From Trichomonas vaginalis G3 (taxonomy: Eukaryota; Parabasalia; Trichomonadida; Trichomonadidae): a DNA stretch of 64,000 bases. The stretch covers positions 16,492,001-16,556,000 of the forward strand of contig NC_067205.1 in the NCBI RefSeq assembly GCF_026262505.1, read 5' to 3'. Within the stretch, counting starts at the first letter, position 1. Each line of letters opens with the position of its first letter. Below the pieces are notes generated by a model. That model had not been told where the DNA came from. It saw only the letters and a list, made by a program, of their open reading frames with translations, and did no database searches. This document shows, in pieces, positions 38,907-48,883 of the stretch. A program made the translations under genes and the position numbers.

Positions 38907-39275
38907 CTAATGATTATTTGAATTTATGAAATCAATTATTTGATTCATTCTTTCTTCAATCTCTTCTATTCTTTTTGTTAAATCATCAATTTTCATTAAT
39001 GAGGTGATTCTTGATTGAGGAATAGATTTCAAACTAACCACTCCTTTTATTTTTGAAATTTTGAATCCATCAACTTTAAACATTTTATTCAATTTACATG
39101 TTGTCAATTCTTCAAATAATTTTTTATTATTGGCATAATAGTCATTAAATTCTTCAACAGATGAAAAAATTTTTATTTCAGTAATTGGTTTAACAACGTT
39201 TATTTTTTGTTGAACATTTTCACTTTCATTTATTTCTTCCTCCTCTGTTTCATTTATTTTTAAAATTGTTTTCAT
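38907..39275 (-). CDS. Small coiled-coil protein of elements 2/3
   Basis: A 122-aa protein: acidic N-terminus (EEEEINESEN), a beta-like motif (FKISKIKGVVSLKS) and a C-terminal coiled coil (DDLTKRIEEIEERMNQI). Its sister in element 3 (59,136) differs chiefly by a 9-residue insertion. Function unknown; layout similar to small proteins of element 1. Confidence 0.65.
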   Translation of the reverse strand: MKTILKINETEEEEINESENVQQKINVVKPITEIKIFSSVEEFNDYYANNKKLFEELTTCKLNKMFKVDGFKISKIKGVVSLKSIPQSRITSLMKIDDLTKRIEEIEERMNQIIDFINSNNH

Positions 39276-39341
39276 TTATCATTAAATAAAAATTAGAATA
39301 TAAGTGATGAAATATATTTTTTAATTAATATTAAATCAGAA

Positions 39342-39578
39342 ATGGCGGCAGGATTCTTTAAAAAATTATGGGATGGAATTAAGAAAGCTGTGGGTTGGGT
39401 TCATCAAAAGATTATTAAACCCATTGCAAACTTTTTGGCACCAGTAGCGAAAACGGCAGGAACTATCATAGGTGGAGTATTAGGTACTAAAGCAGGTAAT
39501 CCGGCGATGGGAGCACAAGCAGGTAACGCAATTGGTGGAATTGCTGAAGGAATACTTAATAAAATAGGGGGTAGATAG
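39342..39578 (+). CDS. Small amphipathic Gly/Ala-rich protein
   Basis: A 78-aa protein: amphipathic basic helix at the start (AGFFKKLWDGIKKAVGWV), then a Gly/Ala-rich hydrophobic half with IIGGVLG, a sequence like the (M/I/L)XGG site used by adenovirus-type proteases. A membrane-active virion protein like adenoviral protein VI is the best guess. Almost identical in element 3. Confidence 0.6.
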   Translation: MAAGFFKKLWDGIKKAVGWVHQKIIKPIANFLAPVAKTAGTIIGGVLGTKAGNPAMGAQAGNAIGGIAEGILNKIGGR

Positions 39579-39602
39579 TGGAAAAATAAATAAATATTAT
39601 TT

Positions 39603-39818
39603 TTATCTTAGTATCGGTTGAAGTCTTTGATAAACTTTTTCTCCTTTATTTAATATTTCTCTTATTGGGGCAGCTTTTGGTGTTATTGATTCAGCAACGT
39701 CACTAATTGCTTCTTTATTCTTAAATATCCAATTTGCTCCTTTCTTCATTGTTTCCCAAACTTTATGCGCTCCTCTTTTTACTTTATCCCACAGTTTTTT
39801 AAAGAATCCTGCAGCCAT
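39603..39818 (-). CDS. Small amphipathic basic protein
   Basis: A 71-aa protein whose first 10 residues (MAAGFFKKLW) are identical to those of the neighbouring convergent gene at 39,342, so the two genes share an ancestral start. The rest is a basic, Trp-containing amphipathic helix. Identical in element 3 at protein level. Confidence 0.6.
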   Translation of the reverse strand: MAAGFFKKLWDKVKRGAHKVWETMKKGANWIFKNKEAISDVAESITPKAAPIREILNKGEKVYQRLQPILR

Positions 39819-39887
39819 AGTTGATTATTTCATTAAAATTAAAAATTCATTTTCATCTTTTAATTTTGATTTTTTATTTATTAATAA

Positions 39888-41528
39888 ATGACGACTAACT
39901 ATTTGGTGCCAAACACTAAACCGATTAATGGAAATGTGTTTCATTCATTCGAAAAGATAAATGAAATATTCGCAAAGAATGACGGTAGAAGATATTATAG
40001 AGAACTTGAAAGTTCATGCTATGACTCTGATGCTCCATATTTTGATGATAAACAAACTCATTTAAGAATTACAAATCCGGCTCATGATGTGAACCAATTA
40101 GGTGACACATATATTAAACGCAAAGTTAAAGCAACTCTAGTTTCAAATAAAGCTTTCACATGTGATGCCGCTTTTAAATGCATGCGTTTATTCGTTGGTT
40201 ACAAATCATCAAATCAAAGCTTTAAACAATTAGAAGTAGAAACCGAAAGAGGTGATGCCGGTTATCTTCAGATGGATTGCGCCCGTGAATCTTTCGCATT
40301 TGCAACATATAAACCAAAATCAGAAAGGAAAGTTAAAAAGTTTGTTCATTCGTTATATAATAATGTTCAAAAATATGATAACTCAGTATGTGGTAAATAT
40401 ATTGACCCTTCAGAAGTTTTCAAGAAAGCAAATGAAGAAGTTGATGTCACTTTTGATATGATTATTCCGGTAAATGATTTGTTAGCATTTCAGGCGTTCG
40501 ATGATTATCCTAAATCATTTGGTGAAATCATTCTTAAATATTATGTTTTCAGGGATACTTTAGTATTTTGTCAGGTTGACCCGTTAAGAGTTGCTGATTT
40601 ACAAAATTACGTTTATGAAAAGATAACTGATGAAAATTATGAAAAGATTATGAATCATGTTTATAAATATGATCGCAAATTCCAACAAATCGGACTTCCT
40701 GCCAAATTAATTACAAGCTTAGCCGCTACATCTGCTGACGCAACAGTTGATAACGTTATTATTTCATGCACAAAGATGGAAGTTTTAGAGGATAAATGCA
40801 TTACACCAGGATACGGTTTAATTGAAGAATCAGTTAAAGCAATACCACGTTTATTCAGTAAGGAAGATCCATTCATGATTCCAGCTCAACATATTGACGT
40901 TCGTTCACTAAATGGAGGTTGCATCACTCCTGAAGGTATCAGCTCAGATTTCTCATACGCTCTTCATAATGTTACAGATGTTGTGTTAACATTTCCGAAG
41001 AATGCAATGCAAAGAACAGTTTTAGAAAATCCAATGCTTCGAGGTCTTCAGGTCACTATAGATTCCAGAAACTTCCCCGATCAAGCGATGACCACAGTGG
41101 GTGACATATTCTTTACACGTATGCTTCAAGCTTCTGATTTAGATGGAGTGAATGAATGCACGGAAGAATACGAGGACTCATTAACTAGACCACTGAATGA
41201 TGATAATGGCACGCCATTAGCTAGAACATGGAAAGACCAAACTTCATTCTTATGCACTATTCCAGTTCAACGTGATGGAGCGGGTATATTCTTTGATGGA
41301 TTAGAAACTTTCAACTCACAAGTTACAGTACAAGTGAAAGCTTATCCAATCATTCAGGGTGAAAATGACACTTACTGTTCAAAGGTGACAAATCCTCCTC
41401 AGGTTTGGTTTACTAGGACTACATATTGGACATGGACACCGGACGAAGGTTTGAAATATCATCCAACAGGTACACCACCACAGTATAGAAGTTCATATGA
41501 TGAAATATTGATGAATAGAAATGTTTAA
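39888..41528 (+). CDS. Probable major capsid protein (double jelly roll)
   Basis: A 546-aa protein, the longest intact gene of the element, beta-rich with no membrane helix. Length, position next to the packaging ATPase, and the central FDMIIPVNDLLAFQAFD...EIILKYYV pattern (the strand pair ahead of the second jelly roll in Polinton capsid proteins) support the call. The element 3 copy encodes the same protein except for one residue. Confirmation would need a fold comparison. Confidence 0.6.
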   Translation: MTTNYLVPNTKPINGNVFHSFEKINEIFAKNDGRRYYRELESSCYDSDAPYFDDKQTHLRITNPAHDVNQLGDTYIKRKVKATLVSNKAFTCDAAFKCMRLFVGYKSSNQSFKQLEVETERGDAGYLQMDCARESFAFATYKPKSERKVKKFVHSLYNNVQKYDNSVCGKYIDPSEVFKKANEEVDVTFDMIIPVNDLLAFQAFDDYPKSFGEIILKYYVFRDTLVFCQVDPLRVADLQNYVYEKITDENYEKIMNHVYKYDRKFQQIGLPAKLITSLAATSADATVDNVIISCTKMEVLEDKCITPGYGLIEESVKAIPRLFSKEDPFMIPAQHIDVRSLNGGCITPEGISSDFSYALHNVTDVVLTFPKNAMQRTVLENPMLRGLQVTIDSRNFPDQAMTTVGDIFFTRMLQASDLDGVNECTEEYEDSLTRPLNDDNGTPLARTWKDQTSFLCTIPVQRDGAGIFFDGLETFNSQVTVQVKAYPIIQGENDTYCSKVTNPPQVWFTRTTYWTWTPDEGLKYHPTGTPPQYRSSYDEILMNRNV

Positions 41529-41552
41529 AATTATAAATTTATTTTTGATTAA

Positions 41553-42377
41553 ATGGATTTAAATTCATCCACCCCTTATGAAGAATTAGCAGGAGTATAT
41601 AATACTACATAGATGATATGATTAATGAAGCATTGAGTGATAATAGAAATGCTCTATCTAAGGAAAAATTAATGAAAATTCCATATTCTGAATGTTACTT
41701 AAATTCAATCACTGCAGCAATTGGTAAACAAAATAAAGGTAAAACATTAACGATATTAAAACAAATTATCATTATTGCTAACACTTCCCCCATTCACATG
41801 TGTTAATTTATATCAACCGTTCAGGTTCACCTTCAGATGATACATTTGAATCTTTAAAGCATTTAATCAAAATTCCAATTATTTATTTATCACAAGAAGA
41901 AGCAGAAGATTATTTAAAAAACTTTTTAATGTATAAAGAATTATATAATACAATCAAGAAGCAAGGATTAGAGGATAAAATTATTGATAAACAACGGGAT
42001 GAATTATTTGAAACACTTTCTATTTCAAATTTTGATAGAGAATTTTTGCATTCACTCATTTTTCTAGATGATGCGTGAAATCAAAACTAATAACAAATGA
42101 GAAATCATATTTTAATCAGTTATTAACTCAATGTCGACACATTCAGTGTTCATTCTTTATGGCTGTTCAATACTTCAAAGCATTAAGCACAAACATTAAA
42201 TCAAATCTATCAACCCTTTTCATTTTCAGTGGTTTTAGTCGTCAACAGTTGAACGTTATGCTTTATCAAGTGAATTTACCAATGAGCATTAATGAACTTT
42301 ACACACAATATCAGCAATTAGGTGAACATGGAAAAATAATAGTTGATTTAAATAAAGGAGGTGTTAAATTTGATTAA
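41553..42377 (+). pseudogene. Packaging ATPase (A32/FtsK-like), broken
   Basis: The gene just behind the capsid gene. A Walker A (GKQNKGKT) followed by a hydrophobic strand, and a Walker B-like LIFLDDA, identify the genome-packaging ATPase of Polintons. Broken in this element. Confidence 0.7.
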
Positions 42378-42417
42378 CTTTTTATAATTAATTTTTATTT
42401 TTTATTTATAATTAAAC

Positions 42418-43314
42418 ATGACAGAAATAGCAAATCTTCTACAGGTTCCATTAAAACAAGGGACAAACAAAAAGGGTGCATATAATAGAACTATGAAAGT
42501 TCCAGACGGAATGAAAGAATTAGTCACATTGTTGCCGGTCTTCAAAAGATGTTAAACAAATGAGAAACGTTTTAACATTACCAGAAGCTCAAGCATATGC
42601 CAAACGTCATGGACCAAATTGGGAAGCACACGAAGCAGACATTACAGGCCAAATGGAAAACCTGATGGTATAAATGAAGTTTTCGTTACTGATGGTCAAG
42701 GTAATATTAAAGTCATAAATGGGTATAAATTAACTATGACTGATTATCCTAAACGTAAAGCATATAATGAACGTTATCCTATGCAATTTGATGAAAATGG
42801 AAAAGCTGTTAAACAATACATTGGAGAAGGTGAAAATGGTCCAATTAATTCATACCGTCATAATCCATATTCTTATTTCAATGCAGAATTAAATGCTATT
42901 GAAGAGGGACCGGATGGATTACCACGATATGTTAATCAGTTTGATGGTCAATATGCAAATTTGAGACCTGAAATTCCAGCTAAGAAATTCTTTAAAGTTG
43001 CTTTATTCGATCCAGTGTTCAATGAACAGAAAGAAGCAATGAAAGCAGAATTTAAACCAATTCAAGTGGCAAGAATTTCTTCATCTTCACTTTCAGAAGC
43101 GTTCAAGGAATTGATAAAGAAACCACTTTATTCTCAACAAGGTTATAACTTTGATTTAATTAAAGAAAGTGATAGACGTAAATTAGAAAAATCAGATGGT
43201 TTTAAGAATGCATGTAATGAAATGATTAAAGATATTGTAAATGATAAAATAAGACTGGAAGAAACTCAAAGCAATATCAATAACATAATTGGTGCAGTTA
43301 CAAAGAAAGTATAA
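42418..43314 (+). pseudogene. Conserved structural-region protein, broken
   Basis: Equivalent of the gene at 62,678-63,575 in element 3. It has a coiled N-terminal part ([12 protein letters not shown]), a conserved beta-rich core ([17 protein letters not shown]) and a helical C-terminus that differs more between the two elements than the rest. No named family. Broken here. Confidence 0.55.
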
Positions 43315-43399
43315 GCAAACAATGATGAACCTTGGGATATTACCGTAACAACTAAATAAAACTTTAAATATATTTTTCTTTTTTTTTATTCAATTATAA

Positions 43400-44096
43400 A
43401 TGAGAAGACGTTTCACAAGTCAAAAGAACACAAACGCAAAAGCAGAGATTACGGTTGGTTATAACGTAAATGATGATAAATCACGAATTATTCAAAATGT
43501 TAAAGTTAATGTTAGCCCTGAATTAACAAGGTCAGCAACACAGTCCAATTTATTAACTCGTGACTTCCCGAAGAATGAGGAGGAGCAAAATAAAGAAGAT
43601 GGAGACCCAATCATTTTATCTGAACCCGGTAAAGAACCTGTTGAAATTCCCACTTATCCAACATACCCCCCACCTCTTTCATCAAACATCGAGAACCCAG
43701 GAATCTACGATTCCAGTCGCAATGCGCCATATAAAATAGACATTAATTCTGAATTAATGAAAATTTACCGTGATATAATAATTAATAATTATGATTCAAT
43801 AATAAATTTAATTGACCAATCGGTTTAATTATTTTACCTTATGAATCATTAATTCACATTATCGCCATTCTTTGTGATGTTCAAGATTCAGACGTTAAGA
43901 TTCAATTTTTCATAGATGATGAGGTTTCATGCTGCGGAACAGTTGCAAAAATAAATCCTATAAAGGATATTAGCACAATTAAGATATCAAAGAACGGAAC
44001 AACAACTGAACTTCATTTAACATATAATGATATTTATAATAAAATAGTTGATGAATATAAAATATCACTTGAAAAATTCTTTGTTAAGGCTATTTA
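43400..44096 (+). pseudogene. Pro-rich structural-region protein, broken
   Basis: Starts MRRRFTSQKNTNAKAE, has an acidic Glu-rich middle and a run of YPTYPPP. The partner in element 3 begins at 63,608. The later part reads as a beta-rich domain. Function unknown; broken. Confidence 0.5.
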
Positions 44097-44606
44097 ATAT
44101 TCAAGCATTAACATTATCGAATAATAATCCTTTGAATCATAATCAATAATAATTGACCTTTCACCAGTTTCTATCGTTTGTTTTATTTCTTTTTGTTCCC
44201 CACTATCTGGATCGGTCATTGTAATTGTTTTTGTTATAGTATCAGCTTTATCTTTAACTTCAATCTTTTTTCCATCAGGATATTTAAACCAAAATTCCAA
44301 AAATTCGATATTGTCAATCTGTTCATATTTTAATCTATCAATTACATTTTTAATACCATCTGAAAATCTTATGAAATGGTCATTATATGGGTTTGATTGA
44401 ACTAAATTTGAATGAAGTGAAATATAACCTGTTGATGAATATGACATTGACTCATATTTTCTGAAAACACTAAAATTTATAACATGAATGAATTTCTTAT
44501 TCGTTGAATTTATGAATTCTTGAGGTAATCTTATTCTAGTTTTATTTATCACTGGAAAATAACGCTTTACCATATTTTTAATCGTAATAAAAATGTCAAT
44601 TATCAA
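44094..44606 (-). CDS. Hypothetical protein, element 2
   Basis: A 170-aa protein with a basic start (MVKRYFPVINKTRIRLP) and a beta-rich body (GYISLHSNLV, then SIIIDYDSKDYYSIMLML). Its start overlaps the divergent gene at 44,593 by 14 bp. No family recognised; penton-like or fibre-anchoring roles are conceivable but unsupported. Confidence 0.45.
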   Translation of the reverse strand: MIIDIFITIKNMVKRYFPVINKTRIRLPQEFINSTNKKFIHVINFSVFRKYESMSYSSTGYISLHSNLVQSNPYNDHFIRFSDGIKNVIDRLKYEQIDNIEFLEFWFKYPDGKKIEVKDKADTITKTITMTDPDSGEQKEIKQTIETGERSIIIDYDSKDYYSIMLMLEY

Positions 44607-45302
44607 TATTATTTCGAATAATAACTGTGAATTAAATTTAACAGTTAGCGGAATTTATAATGTTACTCTCGTTTCTGTGAGTGGTAAATTTAATCCCATT
44701 CTTTTAGACCCTTCAGATTATATATCATTTATTAAAGATGACCTTGAAAAAACGTATGATATGTATATAAATAATGTGATAGCGAAATGGGATATTAACA
44801 TGATTTTAAGTTATTTAAATGAATCATTTATCGTATGGTATGAAGAAAATTTTAAATCAAAACCGATAAACTTTTTGAACTTGATGAAATAAATAACCTT
44901 ATTAAATTTCCGCTGAAAATTAAATTTTGTACTCCTCATCTTCGTTCATTGTTGGGGATATTAAATTTTGAAAAAGATGTTGGGGATGTTTTGTATTCTG
45001 ACACTGGTTCCAATTTCATTTTAATCAAATGTGATAAAGTTAATACCCCAATGAGATTTTCACATCAAACATTAGACCCTAACTCTTACCCATCAATACA
45101 AAACATTTTATCCATCAACTTAAACACATTTTCTTTATCATATCCGTTTCAATTATCCGGGAATTCATTTATTCTTCATTCAAAAGATTTATCAAATATT
45201 AAATTTAGAATAACTGACCTATTTGATTGTGATTTAGAATTCATGAATGAAATATTATGGCAATTTCAAATAGAAAAAATAGCTGATGAGATAACAGATT
45301 AA
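44593..45302 (+). pseudogene. Hypothetical beta-rich protein, broken
   Basis: Two open stretches of beta-rich sequence with similar character to the gene on the opposite strand. No recognised family. Sits in front of the fibre gene. Broken. Confidence 0.4.
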
Positions 45303-45326
45303 ATATTTATTTTTAAATCATAATAA

Positions 45327-47590
45327 ATGATTAAACAACAGCAACCACAGCAACTTAAGGCACAAAGCACCCAGGTCCCTCAGACCATTACATACGCCAT
45401 ATATGCATATAATTCAAAGACGGCAGAACAAACGCAAAGGTTGAAATATGGAGATTTGGAGATAGTATTGAAAAATGACCATTTCGAATTCGTTTGCAAG
45501 GGTGGTGCAGTGATATCAAATATAAAAGAAATTTTATTTATGAATTCTAAAATTAAAGGTATAACGGATGATATAACATCAATTCCACCAGAAGAACAGA
45601 GATATTACGCATTAAATGCATTTCCTAAAGTTTTGAAGATTGGAAGATTTAATTTAAATGAGGAATTCATAAAAGGTTTCCTAAATGACATAATGAAGAA
45701 AGCGGATAAGGAATATGTGGATGAAAAAGAAAGAAATTAAAGAAATGGTTGAATGGTATCATGAATGGACATCAAAGATTTTAAAAACTAAAGCTGATAC
45801 AGGATGGGTTTCAGGATGTTTAGACCTTAAAGCGGATAAAACATATGTTAACGATGAGTTAGAGAAGAAGGTGGATAAGGAATATGTGGCTAGTGAATTA
45901 AATAAGAAGGCAAATTTGGTTTACGTTGATGAAAAAGATAAAGAAATTAAAGAAATGGTTGAATGGTATCATGAATGGACATCAAAGATTTTAAAAACTA
46001 AAGCCGATACAGGATGGGTTTCAGGATGTTTAGACCTTAAAGCGGATAAGGAATATGTTAACGATGAGTTAAATAAGAAAGCAGATAAGGAATGTGGATA
46101 GTGAGTTAAATAAGAAAGCTAATATATCATTTGTTAATGAAGAAATAAAACAATCAGAGGTCTATTTTACTCCACCATTTTTAAATTTTATGAAATCATC
46201 AGATAAAACCTTTGATATAGATTCTTTTGAATGGATATGTTTCGATGGAGTGACCATGTATTTATTTTATACAGCTGGAGTGCTTTATTATTTTAAAACA
46301 AATGATTTTAAAAACTATGAATCATTTACTCCATCTGTTTTGAATCCTGATACACGAGAGCCAATCATTAATCCAATAATTTTATATGTTGAATATAATA
46401 ACGGTAAATTTATGGAATGATAACGGTTGGAGATGATTTTTACCCTTGTTATTCATTCGATTGTATCGATGGTTCAAATGTAATTTAAATCAAGATGCTA
46501 AATTTATATTCAAATAATCCTATTAGATGTGTTAATAATAAATGGTACTAATTTATGAAGTCAATCAAATTTTCATTAGTGAGGATGGATAAATTATTAT
46601 ATGTTTAGTATGATGTCATCAGATTTGAAAATTGATTATACAAGTAAGTGGTATTACATTAACAACATGTATTTTATCCTACAAAATGATAAAATTTATT
46701 AGATCATCTTCAATACAACAAGGTCAATTTGAACAAATTTTTTCAAGCTGATGGAGACATTGAAGCTTTATGTTATGGATCAAATGTTTATGTTCTCGTT
46801 TTCAGGTGAAATGGTCTATTCATATCCTGTAGTGAAATTATAACAGACATATTTATTTATCACAGGATTTATCAAATTGGGAATTGGTTTATTCATTCAC
46901 TCCAAAACTTACTCAAAATTATAGATTTACAAATTTATTTTATATTGATGGGTATTTCATTGCTTTAGGATGTGGTGATTTAGTAAATATCAGTAGTGAT
47001 GGAAGAAAACTGGTCTGAAATCACAAAATTTCAAGATGTTAGAAAAGCAATTTTCAAAAAAAATACGTTAATATTGATAACAAAGACCAGTTTTAAATAC
47101 TCACCCAAATTCAATATTATATAATAAATTCAATATTCATAATGGATTAAATACAATTCTTGAGATATTTACCCCGTTGGTTCGTTTATATACATCAATG
47201 AACTCAACAAATCCAGAAACAGTTTTTAGGTTTCCGGACGTGTGGGAGCAGATTGTAGATAAATTCCTCTATTGTGCTAATAGTTCAAAGGAAACAGGAG
47301 GTTCGAAGAAAATTAAGAAGCAAACCTTCCACCACACACTCATACAGGAACTACAAACTTTTCTGGCGACCATAGCCACTCATTAAGAGACACCCATTAT
47401 ACAACTCAGAGTATGAAGCTGGCTATGACGTTTATCTCCAGATTATAACCATTCAGCAAAAAAAAGACTTTTCAACAAACTGAACCAGGAGGAAATCATT
47501 CACATACTTTCACAAACAAATCCAACAGGCTTGGGTAAAGATTATATGCACCATTTATGACTGTATTCGTCATGGTACCGCATTTATTGA
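45327..47590 (+). pseudogene. Phage-type fibre with repeated shaft and collar-like tip, badly broken
   Basis: The shaft has tandem repeats of ~65 residues (EMVEWYHEWTSKILKTKAD units and KKADKEYV heptads), then a beta-rich region and a tail-collar-like tip (LYCANSSKETGGSKK, with HTH-type runs). Same architecture as element 1 at 7004-8607. The most decayed part of element 2, with several breaks. Confidence 0.65.
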
Positions 47591-47710
47591 ATGAACTAAA
47601 TATATTTTATGTCTGTAATTAATTAGGTAATGAAGTAATGGATGAACTGCAGAAATAAATTTTATCGTTAATGTTTACGTTAATGGTTTCAGGTTATTCA
47701 ATAATGACTT

Positions 47711-47805
47711 ATTTTTGAAGAACTGAAGGTGTCACCAGGTCACCATGTGTCACCAGGTCATTTATCTTCTCTGAAAAAATGTGACAACATGACATTTAGA
47801 CAACA
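47711..47805 (+). repeat. 95-bp internal repeat R1
   Basis: One of four 95-bp copies (48,631, 48,752, and inverted 51,505). Each contains GGTGTCACC AGGTCACC and a second TGTCACCAGGTCA, then GTGACAACATGACATTT. The GTCACC words are near-palindromic and closely spaced like iterons. Confidence 0.9.
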
Positions 47806-47887
47806 GTCCTGGAAATTTGATGCAGTCCAAAAATAAAGTTAGTTTTAAAATTATTTTTATTTTTTTATTTTGTATGTAAGAACAGAA

Positions 47888-48451
47888 ATGTCAGTCGAAG
47901 CAAAAACATTCACAAACAAATCTAATGGCGAAACATTCACAAAAGGCACTTATAATGGTATTGAAGTCTTACGTAGAGACAAGGATGGTTACATTAATGC
48001 AACAAAGATGGCAAGAGAAGCGGGAAGGTTAAACCATTTAAACAGATTTCTCAATAGTACTAAAATGCAGGAAATTCTTGAGTTTTGGATGAACGAATAC
48101 GGTCAAGCCACTTTTGGCTCGACCTCAAAACAAGCTTTTTATGAGCTTACTAAGGGTGTTATAAATGAATTCAAAGGTATTTACATACATCCTGACCTCG
48201 TTCATTTTGTTGCTGAATGGTGCTCTGTAAAGTATGCATTTTATGTCAAAGATATTATGGACTCCATAGACAAGAAAGTTCATGAGAAATTAGATGAAGA
48301 AGAACTCGAAGATACAGTAGAGAATGCTAAACATTTGTTTGAAGAAGAAGTTAGAAAAACGTGTGAAAAACAATTAGAACATGAACGTGAGAAATGTTAT
48401 GGTTATAGAGATTCTTCATACGAACTAGACCAATGGGAACAAGAAGATTAA
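47888..48451 (+). CDS. KilA-N domain protein
   Basis: A 187-aa protein. Residues 20-110 match KilA-N, a DNA-binding domain spread through phages, large DNA viruses and Mavericks: YNGIEVLRRDKDGYINATKMA and the closing GIYIHPDLVHFVAEWCS. A Glu-rich coiled coil follows to the C-terminus. The open frame extends to a TTG upstream, but the ATG at 47,888 is preferred. It sits between repeats R1 and R2, a plausible target for its DNA binding; inference. Intact. Confidence 0.8.
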   Translation: MSVEAKTFTNKSNGETFTKGTYNGIEVLRRDKDGYINATKMAREAGRLNHLNRFLNSTKMQEILEFWMNEYGQATFGSTSKQAFYELTKGVINEFKGIYIHPDLVHFVAEWCSVKYAFYVKDIMDSIDKKVHEKLDEEELEDTVENAKHLFEEEVRKTCEKQLEHEREKCYGYRDSSYELDQWEQED

Positions 48452-48552
48452 AGAGAGAATTTAGAGAATATGAACTCGCTAAGATAGCATTAGAAACTGC
48501 AGAAAAGAAGTTAAAAGTTTGGGGTCGTTTTGTACAAAAATATTGTGAGTAA
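48433..48552 (+). CDS. 39-aa basic helical ORF after KilA-N
   Basis: A frame of 39 codons (MGTRRLKREFREYEL) overlapping the end of the KilA-N gene by 19 bp. It is Lys/Glu/Arg-rich and would be one helix. It could be a real small gene or a remnant of a longer KilA-N tail. Confidence 0.3.
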   Translation: MGTRRLKREFREYELAKIALETAEKKLKVWGRFVQKYCE

Positions 48553-48630
48553 ATGAACCATTTATTTTTATCATAAACGACCAAAAATATATTTTATCGT
48601 TAATGGTTTTAGGTTATTCAATAATTAATT

Positions 48631-48725
48631 ATTTTTGAAGAACTGAAGGTGTCACCAGGTCACCATGTGTCACCAGGTCATTTATCTTCTCTGAAAAAAT
48701 GTGACAACATGACATTTTGACAACA
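48631..48725 (+). repeat. 95-bp internal repeat R2
   Basis: Copy of R1. The ~50 bp before both R1 and R2 (TTTATCGTTAATGG to TTCAATAAT) is also shared, so the repeat unit is larger for this pair. Confidence 0.9.
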
Positions 48726-48751
48726 ACACAGGAGGAAGGTATTTATGACTT

Positions 48752-48846
48752 ATTTTTGAAGAACTGAAGGTGTCACCAGGTCACCATGTGTCACCAGGTC
48801 ATTTATCTTCTCTGAAAAAATGTGACAACATGACATTTAGACAACA
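48752..48846 (+). repeat. 95-bp internal repeat R3
   Basis: Third direct copy, 26 bp after R2. R2+R3 with the linker GGAGGAAGGTATTTATGACT match the inverted segment at about 51,502-51,652. Confidence 0.9.
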
Positions 48847-48883
48847 TGGTGGGATTAATGCAAAAATAAATTCAAATCATACT

